Made by a program: the position numbers and the translations under genes | The notes under the pieces: generated by a model | Database searches by the model: none | Told to the model about the DNA's origin: nothing | What the model saw: only the letters and a program-made list of their open reading frames with translations | Shown here: positions 26,950 through 38,457 of the stretch, in pieces | Position numbering within the stretch: the first letter of the stretch is position 1 | Layout: each line of letters starts with the position of its first letter | NCBI RefSeq assembly: GCF_003697165.2 | Contig: NZ_CP033092.2 | Coordinates: forward strand, 2,232,001 to 2,296,000 | Reading direction: 5' to 3' | DNA: 64,000 bases | From: Escherichia coli DSM 30083 = JCM 1649 = ATCC 11775 | GTDB lineage: Bacteria; Pseudomonadota; Gammaproteobacteria; Enterobacterales; Enterobacteriaceae

Positions 26950-27627
26950 TTATTCGGTGATTTTAAAGGTAACCGTTGCCGGCGTGTTATCCGCCGGGAG
27001 AACTGAGGCATTGCCTTTGAATTTCACTTCGCCGCGTTTTTCCACCGCACCATAAGTGTATGTTGCATTGCTGACGATGCCGACCGGGCAGCTATCCAGA
27101 CACACCAGGCAACCCGTTTTCTTCTCTTCTGCTGCCGTTAAATTACCGCCAAAGCGCATGTCCAGTTTCTTGCCATTACTGTCAACAATCACTTCATCGA
27201 AGGAATACGCTTTTGCCGCCCCTTGCCAGTTGACCGAAATATCCAGTTTGCTGCCTGTGACATGAGTCGTTTCTTTATTATCCATCGTCATGTTTTCGCC
27301 CGGCGTACCACCTGCCTCTTTCAGGGCTTCATAAAATGCTTTCGGGGTCGCATAACCCATAAACAGCGATTTATGTCCGTTGGAGCCATCTTTAAACACA
27401 ATACCGTGACGAGTGTCATCGGTGAGGAAACGACCATTAATTTGCACCAGCATGGTTACCGTATGGTTATTGGCATCGACACGCAGCGGTTGGCTGTTCG
27501 AAAGTCCGTCGTATTCCACTTTTGCAGCCGCATTCTCTTTTTGATCGCAGCCGCTAAGCCCAGCAACAGCCAGTAAGCAGAGTGCAGCCAGTCCTTTTTT
27601 CCATGACACTGAATAATGTTGCAACAT
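26950..27627 (-). CDS. ydjY: lipoprotein-like cysteine-rich protein YdjY
   Basis: A 225-residue exported protein. The N-terminus has a lipoprotein signal with lipobox LSGC (Cys near residue 27). A CLVCLDSCPVG motif near residue 177 gives CxxCxxxCP, resembling part of a ferredoxin cluster site, but only three cysteines are close together. The ATG at 27627 was chosen; ATG at 27642 (five codons up) is possible, and the longer frame overlaps ydjX. It lies between two DedA-like proteins, perhaps as their periplasmic partner. Confidence 0.88.
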   Translation of the reverse strand: MLQHYSVSWKKGLAALCLLAVAGLSGCDQKENAAAKVEYDGLSNSQPLRVDANNHTVTMLVQINGRFLTDDTRHGIVFKDGSNGHKSLFMGYATPKAFYEALKEAGGTPGENMTMDNKETTHVTGSKLDISVNWQGAAKAYSFDEVIVDSNGKKLDMRFGGNLTAAEEKKTGCLVCLDSCPVGIVSNATYTYGAVEKRGEVKFKGNASVLPADNTPATVTFKITE

Positions 27628-27631
27628 CGTT

Positions 27632-28342
27632 CTATCCTTCATTTTTTGGGTGAGAAAGTGGGCTGCGGCGAGAAGCAGACAGATCCACATGTTTGTGTCG
27701 GGCGTAGAGTTTTGCGAGCTGGACGAGAATAAACAGCGCCAGGCCCGCCAGACAGAGTTGTAAAATAAAGCGCAGCGTAATGCCTTCATTGGCGAGATCG
27801 CTTGCCATCACGGTATAAATAACAATACCGGGTAGGGTCGTGAGTGCCGAAATAAGGGTATAAGGCCAGAAGGCGATTGTGGTTAATCCGTAAGCGTAAT
27901 TTTGAATATTGTAAGGAAACAACGGGATTAAGCGGGTCAGAATAAGAAAATCAATACCGTTACGCGCAATGCCTTTTTCAATGGCCTGGAAGGTATGGCT
28001 ATGGCCAACGTATTTCAGCAGTAAATCACGTCCCAGCCAGCGCGCCAGCAGGAATGAGCACGAGGAGGCCAGCGTGGCGGCAATTAATGATAGTAGTGTC
28101 CCTAAGAGCGGGCCAAAAACTATTCCTCCCGCGATCACCAGTATGCTTCCTGGTAACAGAAAGAGGGTGGCAATGATGAATAACAGAATATAGAGGCTAT
28201 AGCCGAACAATCCGCTCTGGCGAATGAGTGTCTGTAAGTGGGGTAAATCGGTGAGCAGATCGAATAAACCGAAAGCGTGGATAGCGTAAATGACCAGCGC
28301 AAAAATAAGACAGGCTAAAAGAAATTTACGCTCAGCGTTCAT
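27632..28342 (-). CDS. ydjX: TVP38/TMEM64 (DedA-like) membrane protein YdjX
   Basis: A 236-residue inner-membrane protein with about five or six membrane segments. The family core is visible as VIAGGIVFGPLLGTLLSLIA, ARWLGRDLLLKYVG and LTRLIPLFPYNIQNYAYGL. It is homologous to YdjZ. The ATG at 28342 gives MNAERKFLLAC; the upstream frame start at 28390 is not supported. It is the first gene of the eight-gene minus-strand run that ends with ynjE, so the operon promoter should lie in 28343-28508. Confidence 0.9.
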   Translation of the reverse strand: MNAERKFLLACLIFALVIYAIHAFGLFDLLTDLPHLQTLIRQSGLFGYSLYILLFIIATLFLLPGSILVIAGGIVFGPLLGTLLSLIAATLASSCSFLLARWLGRDLLLKYVGHSHTFQAIEKGIARNGIDFLILTRLIPLFPYNIQNYAYGLTTIAFWPYTLISALTTLPGIVIYTVMASDLANEGITLRFILQLCLAGLALFILVQLAKLYARHKHVDLSASRRSPLSHPKNEG

Positions 28343-28508
28343 CGTGGAGTTTCCTATATCAAACTTGATAATAGAGAAGTGGTCAGACAACTAAAAACGC
28401 AGTGACGGTATAACAAAGGACGGCAGGCAACAAATCATTACTGACAGTTTGTTGATTTTTCTCAAGGTTAATTCTCCTGACCCAGTTTGAGCCAGGAGAT
28501 CAGCTAAA

Positions 28509-29315
28509 TTAGCGGCGGAAGGTCGCCCAGACGGGGGCGTGATCGGACGGTTTTTCCATGCTGCGAATTTCATAGTCGATGCCGGTTTCTACGCAACATT
28601 CTGCCAGCGGTTGGCTGGCGAGCAGCAGGTCGATGCGCAGACCGCGATTATCGTCAAAACCTTTTGAGCGGTAATCAAACCATGAGAAACGATCTGCTGT
28701 TTGCGGATTCGCATGGCGGAAGGTATCGACCAACCCCCAGCTCATCAGCCTCTCCATCCATTCGCGTTCCTCCGGAAGGAAAGAACATTTTCCGGTACGC
28801 AGCCAGCGCTTACGGTTCTCTTCGCCAATGCCAATATCCAGGTCGCCAGGACTGATATTCATATCGCCCATAATCAGCACCGGATTTTCACGCTTGAGTT
28901 CGGTTTCCAGGTAGTTTTGCAGATTCTGATAAAACTGCGCCTTTGCCGGGAATTTTATCGGATGGTCGCGGCTTTCACCCTGCGGGAAGTAACCGTTGAT
29001 CACGGTGACATTGCCCAGCGGCGAGGGGATTTCCGCCATAATAATCCGCCGTTGCGCTTCTTCGTCGTCACCAGGAAAGCCGCGACGCACGGCAATCGGC
29101 GTCTCTTTGGTCAGCAGCGCCACGCCATAATGGCCTTTCTGCCCGTGATAAAACACGTTGTAGCCGAGCTTCGCCACCTCTTCGAGCGGAAACATATCGT
29201 CATGAACTTTTGTCTCCTGCAGGCCAATCACATCCGGTTGGTGCTTTTCGACGATGGCTTCAAGCTGGTGAGGTCTGGCGCGCAGGCCGTTGATATTAAA
29301 AGAGACAAATTTCAT
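28509..29315 (-). CDS. xthA: exonuclease III
   Basis: The major AP endonuclease and 3'-5' double-strand exonuclease of base excision repair. It has 268 residues. Active-site motifs of the family are all present: FNINGLRA (N7), LQETKV (E34), YFPQGE (Y109 region), MGDMNISPGDLD (D151, N153), and the C-terminal LRIDLLLAS and EKPSDHAPV (D229, H259). It is known to be sigma-S controlled. An ATG four codons upstream (29327) is less likely. The 166-bp gap to ydjX holds only a short hairpin (28474-28498) and AT-rich sequence. Confidence 0.97.
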   Translation of the reverse strand: MKFVSFNINGLRARPHQLEAIVEKHQPDVIGLQETKVHDDMFPLEEVAKLGYNVFYHGQKGHYGVALLTKETPIAVRRGFPGDDEEAQRRIIMAEIPSPLGNVTVINGYFPQGESRDHPIKFPAKAQFYQNLQNYLETELKRENPVLIMGDMNISPGDLDIGIGEENRKRWLRTGKCSFLPEEREWMERLMSWGLVDTFRHANPQTADRFSWFDYRSKGFDDNRGLRIDLLLASQPLAECCVETGIDYEIRSMEKPSDHAPVWATFRR

Positions 29316-29760
29316 AGTCGCTGCCATTTATTCAGATAAAGAGTGCGTGGATGGTAGCAGAATTTCGCTTTGCTTACCGCCTGTTGTTAAGTGATTTGAT
29401 CGATGGTTGTTAATGATGTCAACGATGGCGCAAAAAATGCCCGCTTTTGGTGCGCGTTGCGTCAGAATGGCGCAGTAATTTCCAGTAAATTTCGTCAATG
29501 ATCACAATTCCAGAATTATATTTTACTTCTGCATAACATTGCGTTTTTTATTCTTTTTATTCACCCACATCGCAAACGTATTCACTTTATATGCACTTTA
29601 AATGCATATGATGTGGTTATAACTGCTTGATTTCCAGTTAGCCTCCGCCGTTTATGCACTTTTATCACTGGCTGGCACGAACCCTGCAATCTACATTTAC
29701 AGCGCAAACATTACTCATTATTAACATATAAATAACGAATTATTTACTGTAGAGGTCGCT
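29316..29760 (+). promoter_or_regulatory. xthA/astC divergent region with sigma-54 promoter
   Basis: This 445-bp stretch holds no gene. A sigma-54 promoter is visible at 29673-29690: TGGCACG, four bases, then CTGCA, close to the TGGCAC-N5-TTGC consensus. Upstream at 29592-29607 lies TGCAC, then a TGCAT half, in near-dyad arrangement resembling an NtrC enhancer site. This fits the known nitrogen-limitation control of the ast operon by NtrC and sigma-54. The minus-strand xthA promoter should lie in the first 100 bp, but was not pinpointed. Confidence 0.75.
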
Positions 29761-30981
29761 ATGTCTCAGCCAATTACGCGTGAAAACTTTGATGAATGGA
29801 TGATACCTGTTTACGCTCCGGCACCGTTTATACCGGTACGTGGCGAAGGTTCACGCTTGTGGGATCAGCAGGGGAAAGAGTATATCGACTTCGCGGGTGG
29901 CATTGCGGTGAACGCGCTGGGCCATGCGCATCCGGAACTGCGTGAGGCGCTGAACGAACAGGCGAGTAAGTTCTGGCATACCGGCAACGGTTACACCAAC
30001 GAGCCGGTACTGCGACTGGCGAAAAAATTGATCGACGCCACGTTTGCCGATCGCGTCTTCTTTTGTAACTCCGGTGCGGAAGCCAACGAAGCGGCACTAA
30101 AACTGGCGCGTAAATTCGCTCACGACCGCTACGGCAGCCATAAGAGCGGCATCGTGGCGTTCAAAAATGCGTTTCATGGTCGCACGCTGTTTACTGTCAG
30201 TGCGGGTGGGCAGCCAGCCTATTCACAGGATTTTGCGCCACTGCCGCCGGATATTCGTCATGCTGCATATAACGATATTAACTCTGCCAGTGCGCTGATT
30301 GACGACGCCACCTGTGCGGTGATTGTCGAACCCATCCAGGGGGAAGGCGGTGTGGTGCCAGCCAGCAACGCATTTTTACAAGGTCTGCGTGAATTGTGTG
30401 ACCGCCACAATGCGTTGCTGATCTTTGATGAAGTACAAACCGGTGTCGGGCGCACCGGGGAACTGTATGCCTGTATGCACTACGGCGTGACGCCTGATCT
30501 GTTAACTACCGCCAAAGCGCTGGGCGGCGGTTTCCCGGTTGGTGCGTTGTTGGCAACCGAAGAGTGCGCCAGCGTGATGACCGTTGGCACTCACGGCACC
30601 ACCTATGGCGGCAATCCGCTGGCCTCGGCGGTGGCAGGCAAAGTGCTGGATCTCATCAACACGCCAGAGATGCTTAACGGGGTTAAACAGCGTCACGACT
30701 GGTTTGTTGAGCGTCTAAATTCCATTAATCACCACTACAGTTTGTTCAGTGAAGTTCGCGGCTTAGGTCTTTTGATTGGCTGTGTACTGAATGCCGATTA
30801 CGCCGGGCAAGCGAAACAGATCTCTCAGGAAGCGGTGAAAGCAGGCGTGATGGTGCTGATTGCGGGTGGCAACGTGGTGCGCTTTGCGCCTGCGCTCAAT
30901 GTCAGCGAAGAAGAGGTGACGACCGGACTGGATCGCTTTGCAGCTGCTTGCGAACACTTTGTTAGCCGAGGTTCATCATGA
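29761..30981 (+). CDS. astC: succinylornithine transaminase
   Basis: Third enzyme of the arginine succinyltransferase pathway: transfers the amino group of N2-succinylornithine to 2-oxoglutarate. It has 406 residues and is a class III PLP aminotransferase, close to ArgD. Visible are the phosphate-binding FCNSGAEANEAAL near residue 102, LIFDEVQTGVGRTG near 222, and the PLP lysine in TTAKALGGGFPVGA near 254. It is the first gene of astCADBE, and its stop overlaps the astA start (ATGA). Confidence 0.97.
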   Translation: MSQPITRENFDEWMIPVYAPAPFIPVRGEGSRLWDQQGKEYIDFAGGIAVNALGHAHPELREALNEQASKFWHTGNGYTNEPVLRLAKKLIDATFADRVFFCNSGAEANEAALKLARKFAHDRYGSHKSGIVAFKNAFHGRTLFTVSAGGQPAYSQDFAPLPPDIRHAAYNDINSASALIDDATCAVIVEPIQGEGGVVPASNAFLQGLRELCDRHNALLIFDEVQTGVGRTGELYACMHYGVTPDLLTTAKALGGGFPVGALLATEECASVMTVGTHGTTYGGNPLASAVAGKVLDLINTPEMLNGVKQRHDWFVERLNSINHHYSLFSEVRGLGLLIGCVLNADYAGQAKQISQEAVKAGVMVLIAGGNVVRFAPALNVSEEEVTTGLDRFAAACEHFVSRGSS

Positions 30982-32012
30982 TGGTCATTCGTCCCGTTGA
31001 GCGCTCAGATGTCTCGGCGCTGATGCAGCTTGCCAGCAAAACGGGCGGCGGCCTGACGTCGCTTCCCGCCAATGAAGCCACGCTTTCGGTGCGTATTGAA
31101 AGGGCAATCAAAACCTGGCAAGGCGAACTGCCCAAAAGTGAGCAGGGTTATGTGTTTGTACTGGAAGATAGTGAGACAGGCACTGTGGCGGGGATTTGCG
31201 CCATTGAGGTGGCGGTTGGGCTGAACGATCCCTGGTACAACTATCGCGTCGGCACGCTGGTTCACGCTTCGAAAGAGCTGAATGTCTATAACGCATTGCC
31301 GACGCTGTTTCTCAGTAACGATCACACCGGCAGCAGCGAGCTGTGCACGCTGTTTCTCGACCCGAAGTGGCGCAAAGAGGGCAACGGCTATTTGCTGTCG
31401 AAATCGCGCTTTATGTTTATGGCGGCTTTTCGCGACAAGTTTAATGACAAAGTGGTCGCCGAAATGCGCGGGGTGATTGACGAACACGGCTATTCACCGT
31501 TCTGGCAAAGCCTCGGTAAACGCTTCTTTTCGATGGATTTTAGCCGCGCTGATTTTCTCTGCGGCACCGGGCAAAAGGCATTTATTGCAGAACTGATGCC
31601 GAAACATCCGATCTATACCTACTTTTTATCCCAGGAAGCCCAGGACGTCATCGGTCAGGTACATCCGCAAACCGCGCCTGCCCGTGCGGTGCTGGAGAAA
31701 GAAGGTTTTCGCTACCGTAACTATATCGACATCTTTGACGGCGGGCCGACACTTGAATGTGATATCGACCGCGTGCGCGCCATCCGTAAAAGTCGGCTGG
31801 TGGAAGTGGCCGAAGGGCAGCCTGCGCAGGGCGATTTTCCGGCCTGCCTGGTCGCCAATGAAAATTATCACCATTTCCGCGTGGTGCTGGTGCGTACCGA
31901 TCCAGCGACCGAGCGTTTGATTTTAACCGCCGCACAACTGGATGTCCTCAAATGCCACGCAGGGGATCGCGTTCGTCTGGTGCGCCTGTGCGCAGAGGAG
32001 AAAACAGCATGA
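30978..32012 (+). CDS. astA: arginine N-succinyltransferase
   Basis: First enzyme of the pathway: succinylates arginine with succinyl-CoA. It has 344 residues with an acyltransferase fold; motifs include [15 protein letters not shown] at the start and [19 protein letters not shown] near residue 118. It starts MMVIRPV with ATG overlapping the astC stop by four bases, and its own stop overlaps the astD start the same way. Confidence 0.96.
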
Positions 32013-33487
32013 CTTTATGGATCAACGGTGACTGGGTAACGGGCCAGGGCGCATTGCGTGTGAAGCGTAATCCGGTATCGGGCGAGGTGTTATGGCAGGG
32101 CAATGATGCCGATGCCGCTCAGGTCGGGCAGGCTTGTCGGGCTGCCCGTGCGGCGTTTCCGCGCTGGGCTCGGCTCTCATTTGGCGATCGTCAGGTAAGA
32201 GTTGAACGCTTTGCTGGATTGCTGGAAAGCAATAAAGCCGAATTAACCGCGATTATTGCCAGAGAAACCGGCAAGCCGCGCTGGGAAGCGGCAACCGAAG
32301 TGACGGCGATGATCAATAAAATCGCGATATCAATTAAGGCGTATCACGTTCGTACCGGTGAGCAGCGTAGCGAAATGCCGGACGGCGCGGCGAGCCTGCG
32401 ACATCGCCCGCACGGCGTGCTGGCGGTGTTTGGGCCGTATAATTTCCCTGGTCATTTGCCGAACGGACATATCGTTCCGGCATTGCTGGCAGGTAACACC
32501 ATTATCTTTAAACCCAGCGAACTGACACCGTGGAGTGGCGACGCGGTAATGCGTTTATGGCAGCAGGCTGGCTTGCCGCCGGGCGTGCTGAACCTGGTGC
32601 AGGGCGGGCGTGAAACGGGTCAGGCGCTGAGTGCGCTGGAGGATCTCGACGGCTTGCTGTTTACCGGCAGCGCCAATACCGGCTACCAGCTGCATCGCCA
32701 GCTTTCCGGTCAGCCGGAGAAAATTCTCGCCCTTGAGATGGGCGGTAATAACCCGCTAATTATCGATGAGGTGGCGGATATCGATGCCGCTGTCCATCTG
32801 ACCATTCAGTCGGCGTTTGTCACTGCCGGGCAACGCTGCACCTGCGCCCGCCGTTTATTTCTGAAAAGTGGAACGCAGGGCGATGCATTTCTTGCTCGCC
32901 TGGTTGCCGTCAGCCAGCGGTTAACGCCGGGCACTTGGGATGACGAACCGCAGCCATTTATTGGTGGGCTGATTTCTGAGCAGGCCGCACAGCAGGTGGT
33001 TACTGCCTGGCAGGAACTGGAGGCGATGGGCGGACGGACCCTGCTTGCGCCGCGCTTATTACAAGCAGGGACATCGTTGCTGACGCCGGGGATCATTGAA
33101 ATGACAGGCGTTACTGGCTTGCCGGATGAAGAAGTGTTTGGGCCGTTATTGCGCGTCTGGCGTTATGACAATTTCGATGAAGCGATTCGAATGGCGAATA
33201 ACACTCGCTTTGGCCTCTCTTGCGGTCTGGTTTCCCCCGAGCGGGAAAAATTCGATCAACTGTTGCTGGAGGCACGGGCGGGGATTGTTAACTGGAACAA
33301 ACCGCTTACCGGTGCTGCCAGTACCGCGCCATTCGGCGGCATTGGCGCTTCCGGCAATCATCGCCCCAGCGCCTGGTATGCCGCAGATTATTGTGCCTGG
33401 CCGATGGCAAGTCTGGAGTCGGACTCGTTAACGTTGCCCGCAACGCTTAACCCCGGGCTGGATTTTTCCGATGAGGTGGTGCGATGA
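32009..33487 (+). CDS. astD: succinylglutamate semialdehyde dehydrogenase
   Basis: Fourth enzyme of the pathway: oxidises N-succinylglutamate 5-semialdehyde with NAD. It has 492 residues with an aldehyde dehydrogenase fold. The NAD-contact region [14 protein letters not shown] lies near residue 148, the general base in [10 protein letters not shown] near 243, and the catalytic cysteine in [12 protein letters not shown] near 277. The ATG at 32009 overlaps the end of astA; the upstream open frame lies inside astA. Confidence 0.96.
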
Positions 33488-34827
33488 ACGCCTGGGAAGT
33501 CAATTTCGACGGGCTGGTAGGGCTGACGCACCATTACGCGGGCCTGTCGTTTGGTAATGAAGCCTCTACCCGTCACCGTTTTCAGGTGTCTAACCCGCGA
33601 CTGGCGGCAAAACAGGGCTTACTGAAAATGAAAAAACTTGCCGATGCGGGATTCCCCCAGGCCGTGATCCCGCCGCACGAGCGTCCGTTTATTCCGGTGC
33701 TGCGTCAGTTGGGATTCAGGGGTAGCGATGAGCAGGTACTGGAAAAAGTTGCACGCCAGGCACCGCACTGGCTTTCCAGCGTCAGTTCCGCTTCGCCAAT
33801 GTGGGTAGCCAATGCGGCAACGATCGCGCCATCCGCCGATACGCTGGATGGCAAAGTGCATCTCACTGTTGCTAACCTGAACAATAAATTTCACCGTTCG
33901 CTGGAAGCCCCCGTCACCGAATCGCTGTTAAAAGCGATTTTTAACGACGAAGAGAAATTTAGCGTCCATTCGGCGTTGCCGCAGGTAGCCTTGCTCGGTG
34001 ATGAGGGGGCGGCAAACCACAATCGTCTCGGCGGTCATTACGGTGAACCGGGTATGCAACTTTTTGTCTACGGGCGAGAAGAGGGCAATGATACCCGGCC
34101 TTCCCGTTATCCGGCGCGGCAGACCCGTGAAGCCAGCGAGGCGGTGGCAAGGCTGAATCAGGTGAATCCACAGCAGGTGATTTTCGCCCAGCAAAACCCC
34201 GACGTTATCGACCAGGGCGTTTTTCATAATGATGTGATTGCCGTGAGTAACCGCCAGGTGCTGTTTTGCCATCAACAGGCGTTCGCTCGCCAGTCACAGT
34301 TACTGGCAAACCTGCGTGCGCGGGTCAATGGTTTTATGGCGATAGAAGTTCCGGCGACTCAGGTTTTCGTGTCGGATGCGGTATCTACGTATCTGTTTAA
34401 CAGCCAACTGCTGAGCCGCGATGATGGTTCCATGGTGTTGGTGCTGCCGCAGGAGTGTCGGGAACACGCCGGAGTATGGCGTTATCTCAACGAATTGCTT
34501 GCTGCTGACAACCCGATTAGCGAACTAAAAGTCTTTGATTTACGTGAAAGCATGGCGAATGGTGGTGGCCCGGCGTGCCTGCGGTTGCGCGTGGTGTTGA
34601 CAGAAGAAGAACGCCGGGCGGTGAATCCGGCAGTGATGATGAACGATACGCTGTTTAATGCGCTCAATGACTGGGTGGATCGTTACTACCGCGATCGTCT
34701 TACTGCGGCGGATCTTGCCGATCCACAATTGCTGCGCGAAGGAAGGGAAGCGCTGGATACACTGACTCAATTATTGGATCTTGGTTCGGTTTATCCATTC
34801 CAGCGCGAGGGAGGGGGCAATGGATAA
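33484..34827 (+). CDS. astB: N-succinylarginine dihydrolase
   Basis: Second enzyme of the pathway: hydrolyses N2-succinylarginine to succinylornithine, two ammonia and CO2. It has 447 residues. The N-terminal [21 protein letters not shown] and the C-terminal [11 protein letters not shown] near residue 365, containing the nucleophilic cysteine, mark the pentein-fold family. The start overlaps the astD stop (ATGA), and the end overlaps astE by eight bases. Confidence 0.96.
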
Positions 34828-35788
34828 TTTTCTTGCTCTAACCTTAACGGGTAAAAAACCGGTCATCACCGAGCGAGAAATCAACGGCGTTCGCTGGCGC
34901 TGGCTGGGCGATGGTGTGCTGGAACTGACGCCATTAACGCCACCGCAAGGCGTGCTGGTGATTTCAGCGGGGATCCACGGTAATGAGACGGCACCTGTGG
35001 AAATGCTGGACGCGTTGCTTGGCGCGATATCTCACGGTGAGATCCCGTTACGTTGGCGGTTACTGGTGATCCTCGGGAATCCTCCTGCGCTGAAGCAAGG
35101 GAAACGTTATTGCCATAGCGATATGAATCGAATGTTTGGCGGTCGTTGGCAACTGTTTGCTGAAAGCGGGGAAACCTGTCGGGCGCGCGAACTGGAGCAG
35201 TGCCTGGAAGATTTTTATGACCAGGGCAAAGAATCTGTGCGCTGGCACCTTGATCTACATACCGCAATTCGTGGCTCCTTGCATCCGCAGTTCGGTGTAT
35301 TACCGCAACGCGACATTCCCTGGGACGAGAAATTTCTGACGTGGCTGGGTGCGGCGGGGCTGGAGGCGCTGGTGTTCCATCAGGAGCCTGGTGGTACGTT
35401 TACCCATTTCAGCGCCAGACATTTTGGCGCGCTGGCCTGTACGCTGGAACTTGGCAAAGCGTTGCCCTTTGGGCAAAACGATCTTCGCCAGTTTGCAGTA
35501 ACTGCCAGCGCAATTGCTGCGCTGCTATCTGGTGAGAGTGTCGGTATCGTGAGAACACCGCCGCTCCGTTATCGGGTGGTTTCGCAAATTACTCGCCACT
35601 CGCCGTCCTTCGAAATGCATATGGCAAATGACACGCTGAATTTTATGCCGTTTGAGAAAGGAACATTGCTGGCGCAGGACGGGGAGGAACGTTTTACCGT
35701 AACCCATGATGTAGAGTATGTGTTATTCCCTAATCCGTTGGTAGCGTTGGGATTACGTGCGGGATTAATGCTCGAAAAAATAAGCTAA
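34820..35788 (+). CDS. astE: succinylglutamate desuccinylase
   Basis: Last enzyme of the pathway: releases glutamate and succinate. It has 322 residues and is a zinc carboxypeptidase-like (AspA/AstE) enzyme. Zinc ligands appear in [13 protein letters not shown] near residues 53-56 and in [12 protein letters not shown] near 147. The ATG at 34820, within the end of astB, is preferred to the longer frame from 34781 inside astB. It closes the operon and is followed by a hairpin. Confidence 0.96.
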
Positions 35789-35793
35789 TACTT

Positions 35794-35817
35794 ACCCGCA
35801 GAAATCATTCTGCGGGT
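35794..35817 (+). terminator. hairpin after astE
   Basis: ACCCGCAGA at 35794-35802 and TCTGCGGGT at 35809-35817 form a perfect 9-bp stem with a 6-nt loop, starting five bases after the astE stop. The trailing sequence is only weakly T-rich. It is the likely end of the astCADBE transcript. Confidence 0.7.
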
Positions 35818-36117
35818 ATTAAGTTGCTTTCTTATAAATTAATACAGATTAATCCTGGTTATTTGCTTTATTTATCACCAGTCATCCGGTATAGTTCTTC
35901 ATAATCTCTGCAAAATCATCGTGTTGTAATATTCTCTCATCACTCTCCATCAAATTTTCTTTTTTTCTCCATAATTGGCGCAAAAGTGTTTTTTACACTT
36001 TCATTGTTTTACCGTTGCTCTGATTAATTGACGCTAAAGTCAGTAAAGTTAATCTCGTCAACACGGCACGCTACTTAAGAAAGCCGTAATAAATAACTGA
36101 AAGGAAGGATATAGAAT
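35818..36117 (+). promoter_or_regulatory. spy promoter region with BaeR and CpxR boxes
   Basis: These 300 bases hold no gene. At 35962-35979 is TTTTTCTCCATAATTGGC, which matches the published BaeR consensus as I remember it. At 36033-36046 is GCTAAAGTCAGTAAAG, two GTAAA-like halves in the spacing of a CpxR box. Both envelope-stress regulators are known to activate spy. The ribosome-binding site GGAAGG lies at 36101-36106, before the ATG at 36118. Confidence 0.8.
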
Positions 36118-36603
36118 ATGCGTAAATTAACTGCACTGTTTGTTGCCTCTACCCTGGCTCTTGGCGCGGCTAACCTGGCCCATGCCGCAGACACCACTAC
36201 CGCAGCACCGGCTGACGCGAAGCCGATGATGCACCATAAAGGCAAGTTCGGTCCGCATGAGGACATGATGTTCAAAGACCTGAACCTGACCGACGCGCAG
36301 AAACAGCAGATCCGCGAAATCATCAAAGGCCAGCGTGACCAGATGAAACGTCCGCCGCTGGAAGAACGCCGCGCAATGCATGACATCATTGCCAGCGATA
36401 CCTTCGATAAAGCAAAAGCTGAAGCGCAGATCGCAAAAATGGAAGAACAGCGCAAAGCTAACATGCTGGCGCACATGGAAACCCAGAACAAGATTTACAA
36501 CATCCTGACGCCGGAACAGAAAAAGCAATTTAATGCTAATTTTGAGAAGCGTCTGACAGAACGTCCAGCGGCAAAAGGTAAAATGCCTGCAACTGCTGAA
36601 TAA
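36118..36603 (+). CDS. spy: periplasmic chaperone Spy
   Basis: An ATP-independent periplasmic chaperone induced by envelope stress. It has 161 residues with signal peptide MRKLTALFVASTLALGAANL, cleaved after AHA (residue 23). The mature protein is an all-helical cradle dimer, with two LTxxQ motifs: LNLTDAQKQQIREI near residue 60 and ILTPEQKKQF near 128. Rich in M, K, Q and E. It is monocistronic, with envelope-stress boxes upstream and a strong hairpin downstream. Confidence 0.97.
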   Translation: MRKLTALFVASTLALGAANLAHAADTTTAAPADAKPMMHHKGKFGPHEDMMFKDLNLTDAQKQQIREIIKGQRDQMKRPPLEERRAMHDIIASDTFDKAKAEAQIAKMEEQRKANMLAHMETQNKIYNILTPEQKKQFNANFEKRLTERPAAKGKMPATAE

Positions 36604-36625
36604 TCTTTCAGCCAAAAAACGTAAG

Positions 36626-36686
36626 ACCGCCGGTCTTGTCCACTACCTTGCAGTAATGCGGTGGACAGGATCGGCGGTTTTCTTTT
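36626..36686 (+). terminator. terminator after spy
   Basis: A long stem pairs ACCGCCGGTCTTGTCCAC at 36626-36643 with GTGGACAGGATCGGCGGT at 36661-36678, with a few mismatches, followed by TTTCTTTTCTCTT. It starts about 20 bases after the spy stop and looks like an efficient intrinsic terminator. Confidence 0.85.
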
Positions 36687-36727
36687 CTCTTCTCAAACAG
36701 ATGCAAAAAAAGCCTGATCGCCACTAA

Positions 36728-38228
<1,501 letters not shown>

Positions 38229-38240
38229 TGTTGACTCCGA

Positions 38241-38260
38241 ATGCTGGTTATCTATCCAGT
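38241..38260 (-). promoter_or_regulatory. LexA box of cho
   Basis: On the minus strand this reads ACTGGATAGATAACCAGCAT, matching the CTGT-N8-ACAG SOS operator form (CTGG-N8-CCAG). It is the known cho (ydjQ) LexA site and lies just upstream of the start codon at 38228, fully consistent with SOS induction. Confidence 0.92.
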
Positions 38261-38379
38261 GTAACAGGCGGGGAGCGATTAAAAAAGAGGCGGGTCGATG
38301 ACAAAGGTTACACCGTTTGACGTGCTACGCCTGTCAGGCCTATTCGACTCCTGCAATGTATTGAATTTGCATAGTTTTG

Positions 38380-38418
38380 TAGGTCGAGTAAGGCGTTCAC
38401 GCCGCATCCGGCGTGAAC
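38380..38418. repeat. REP element between cho and nadE
   Basis: GTAGGTCGAGTAAGGCGTTC, then ACGCCGCATCCGGCGTGAAC, is a typical REP unit with the palindromic GCCGCATCCGGC part. It lies just downstream of the nadE stop (minus strand) in the 229-bp gap to cho, where it probably stabilises the nadE mRNA. Confidence 0.85.
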
Positions 38419-38457
38419 AAAGTACTCTTTTTCGCACAAACCAATATGTGCAAATTA

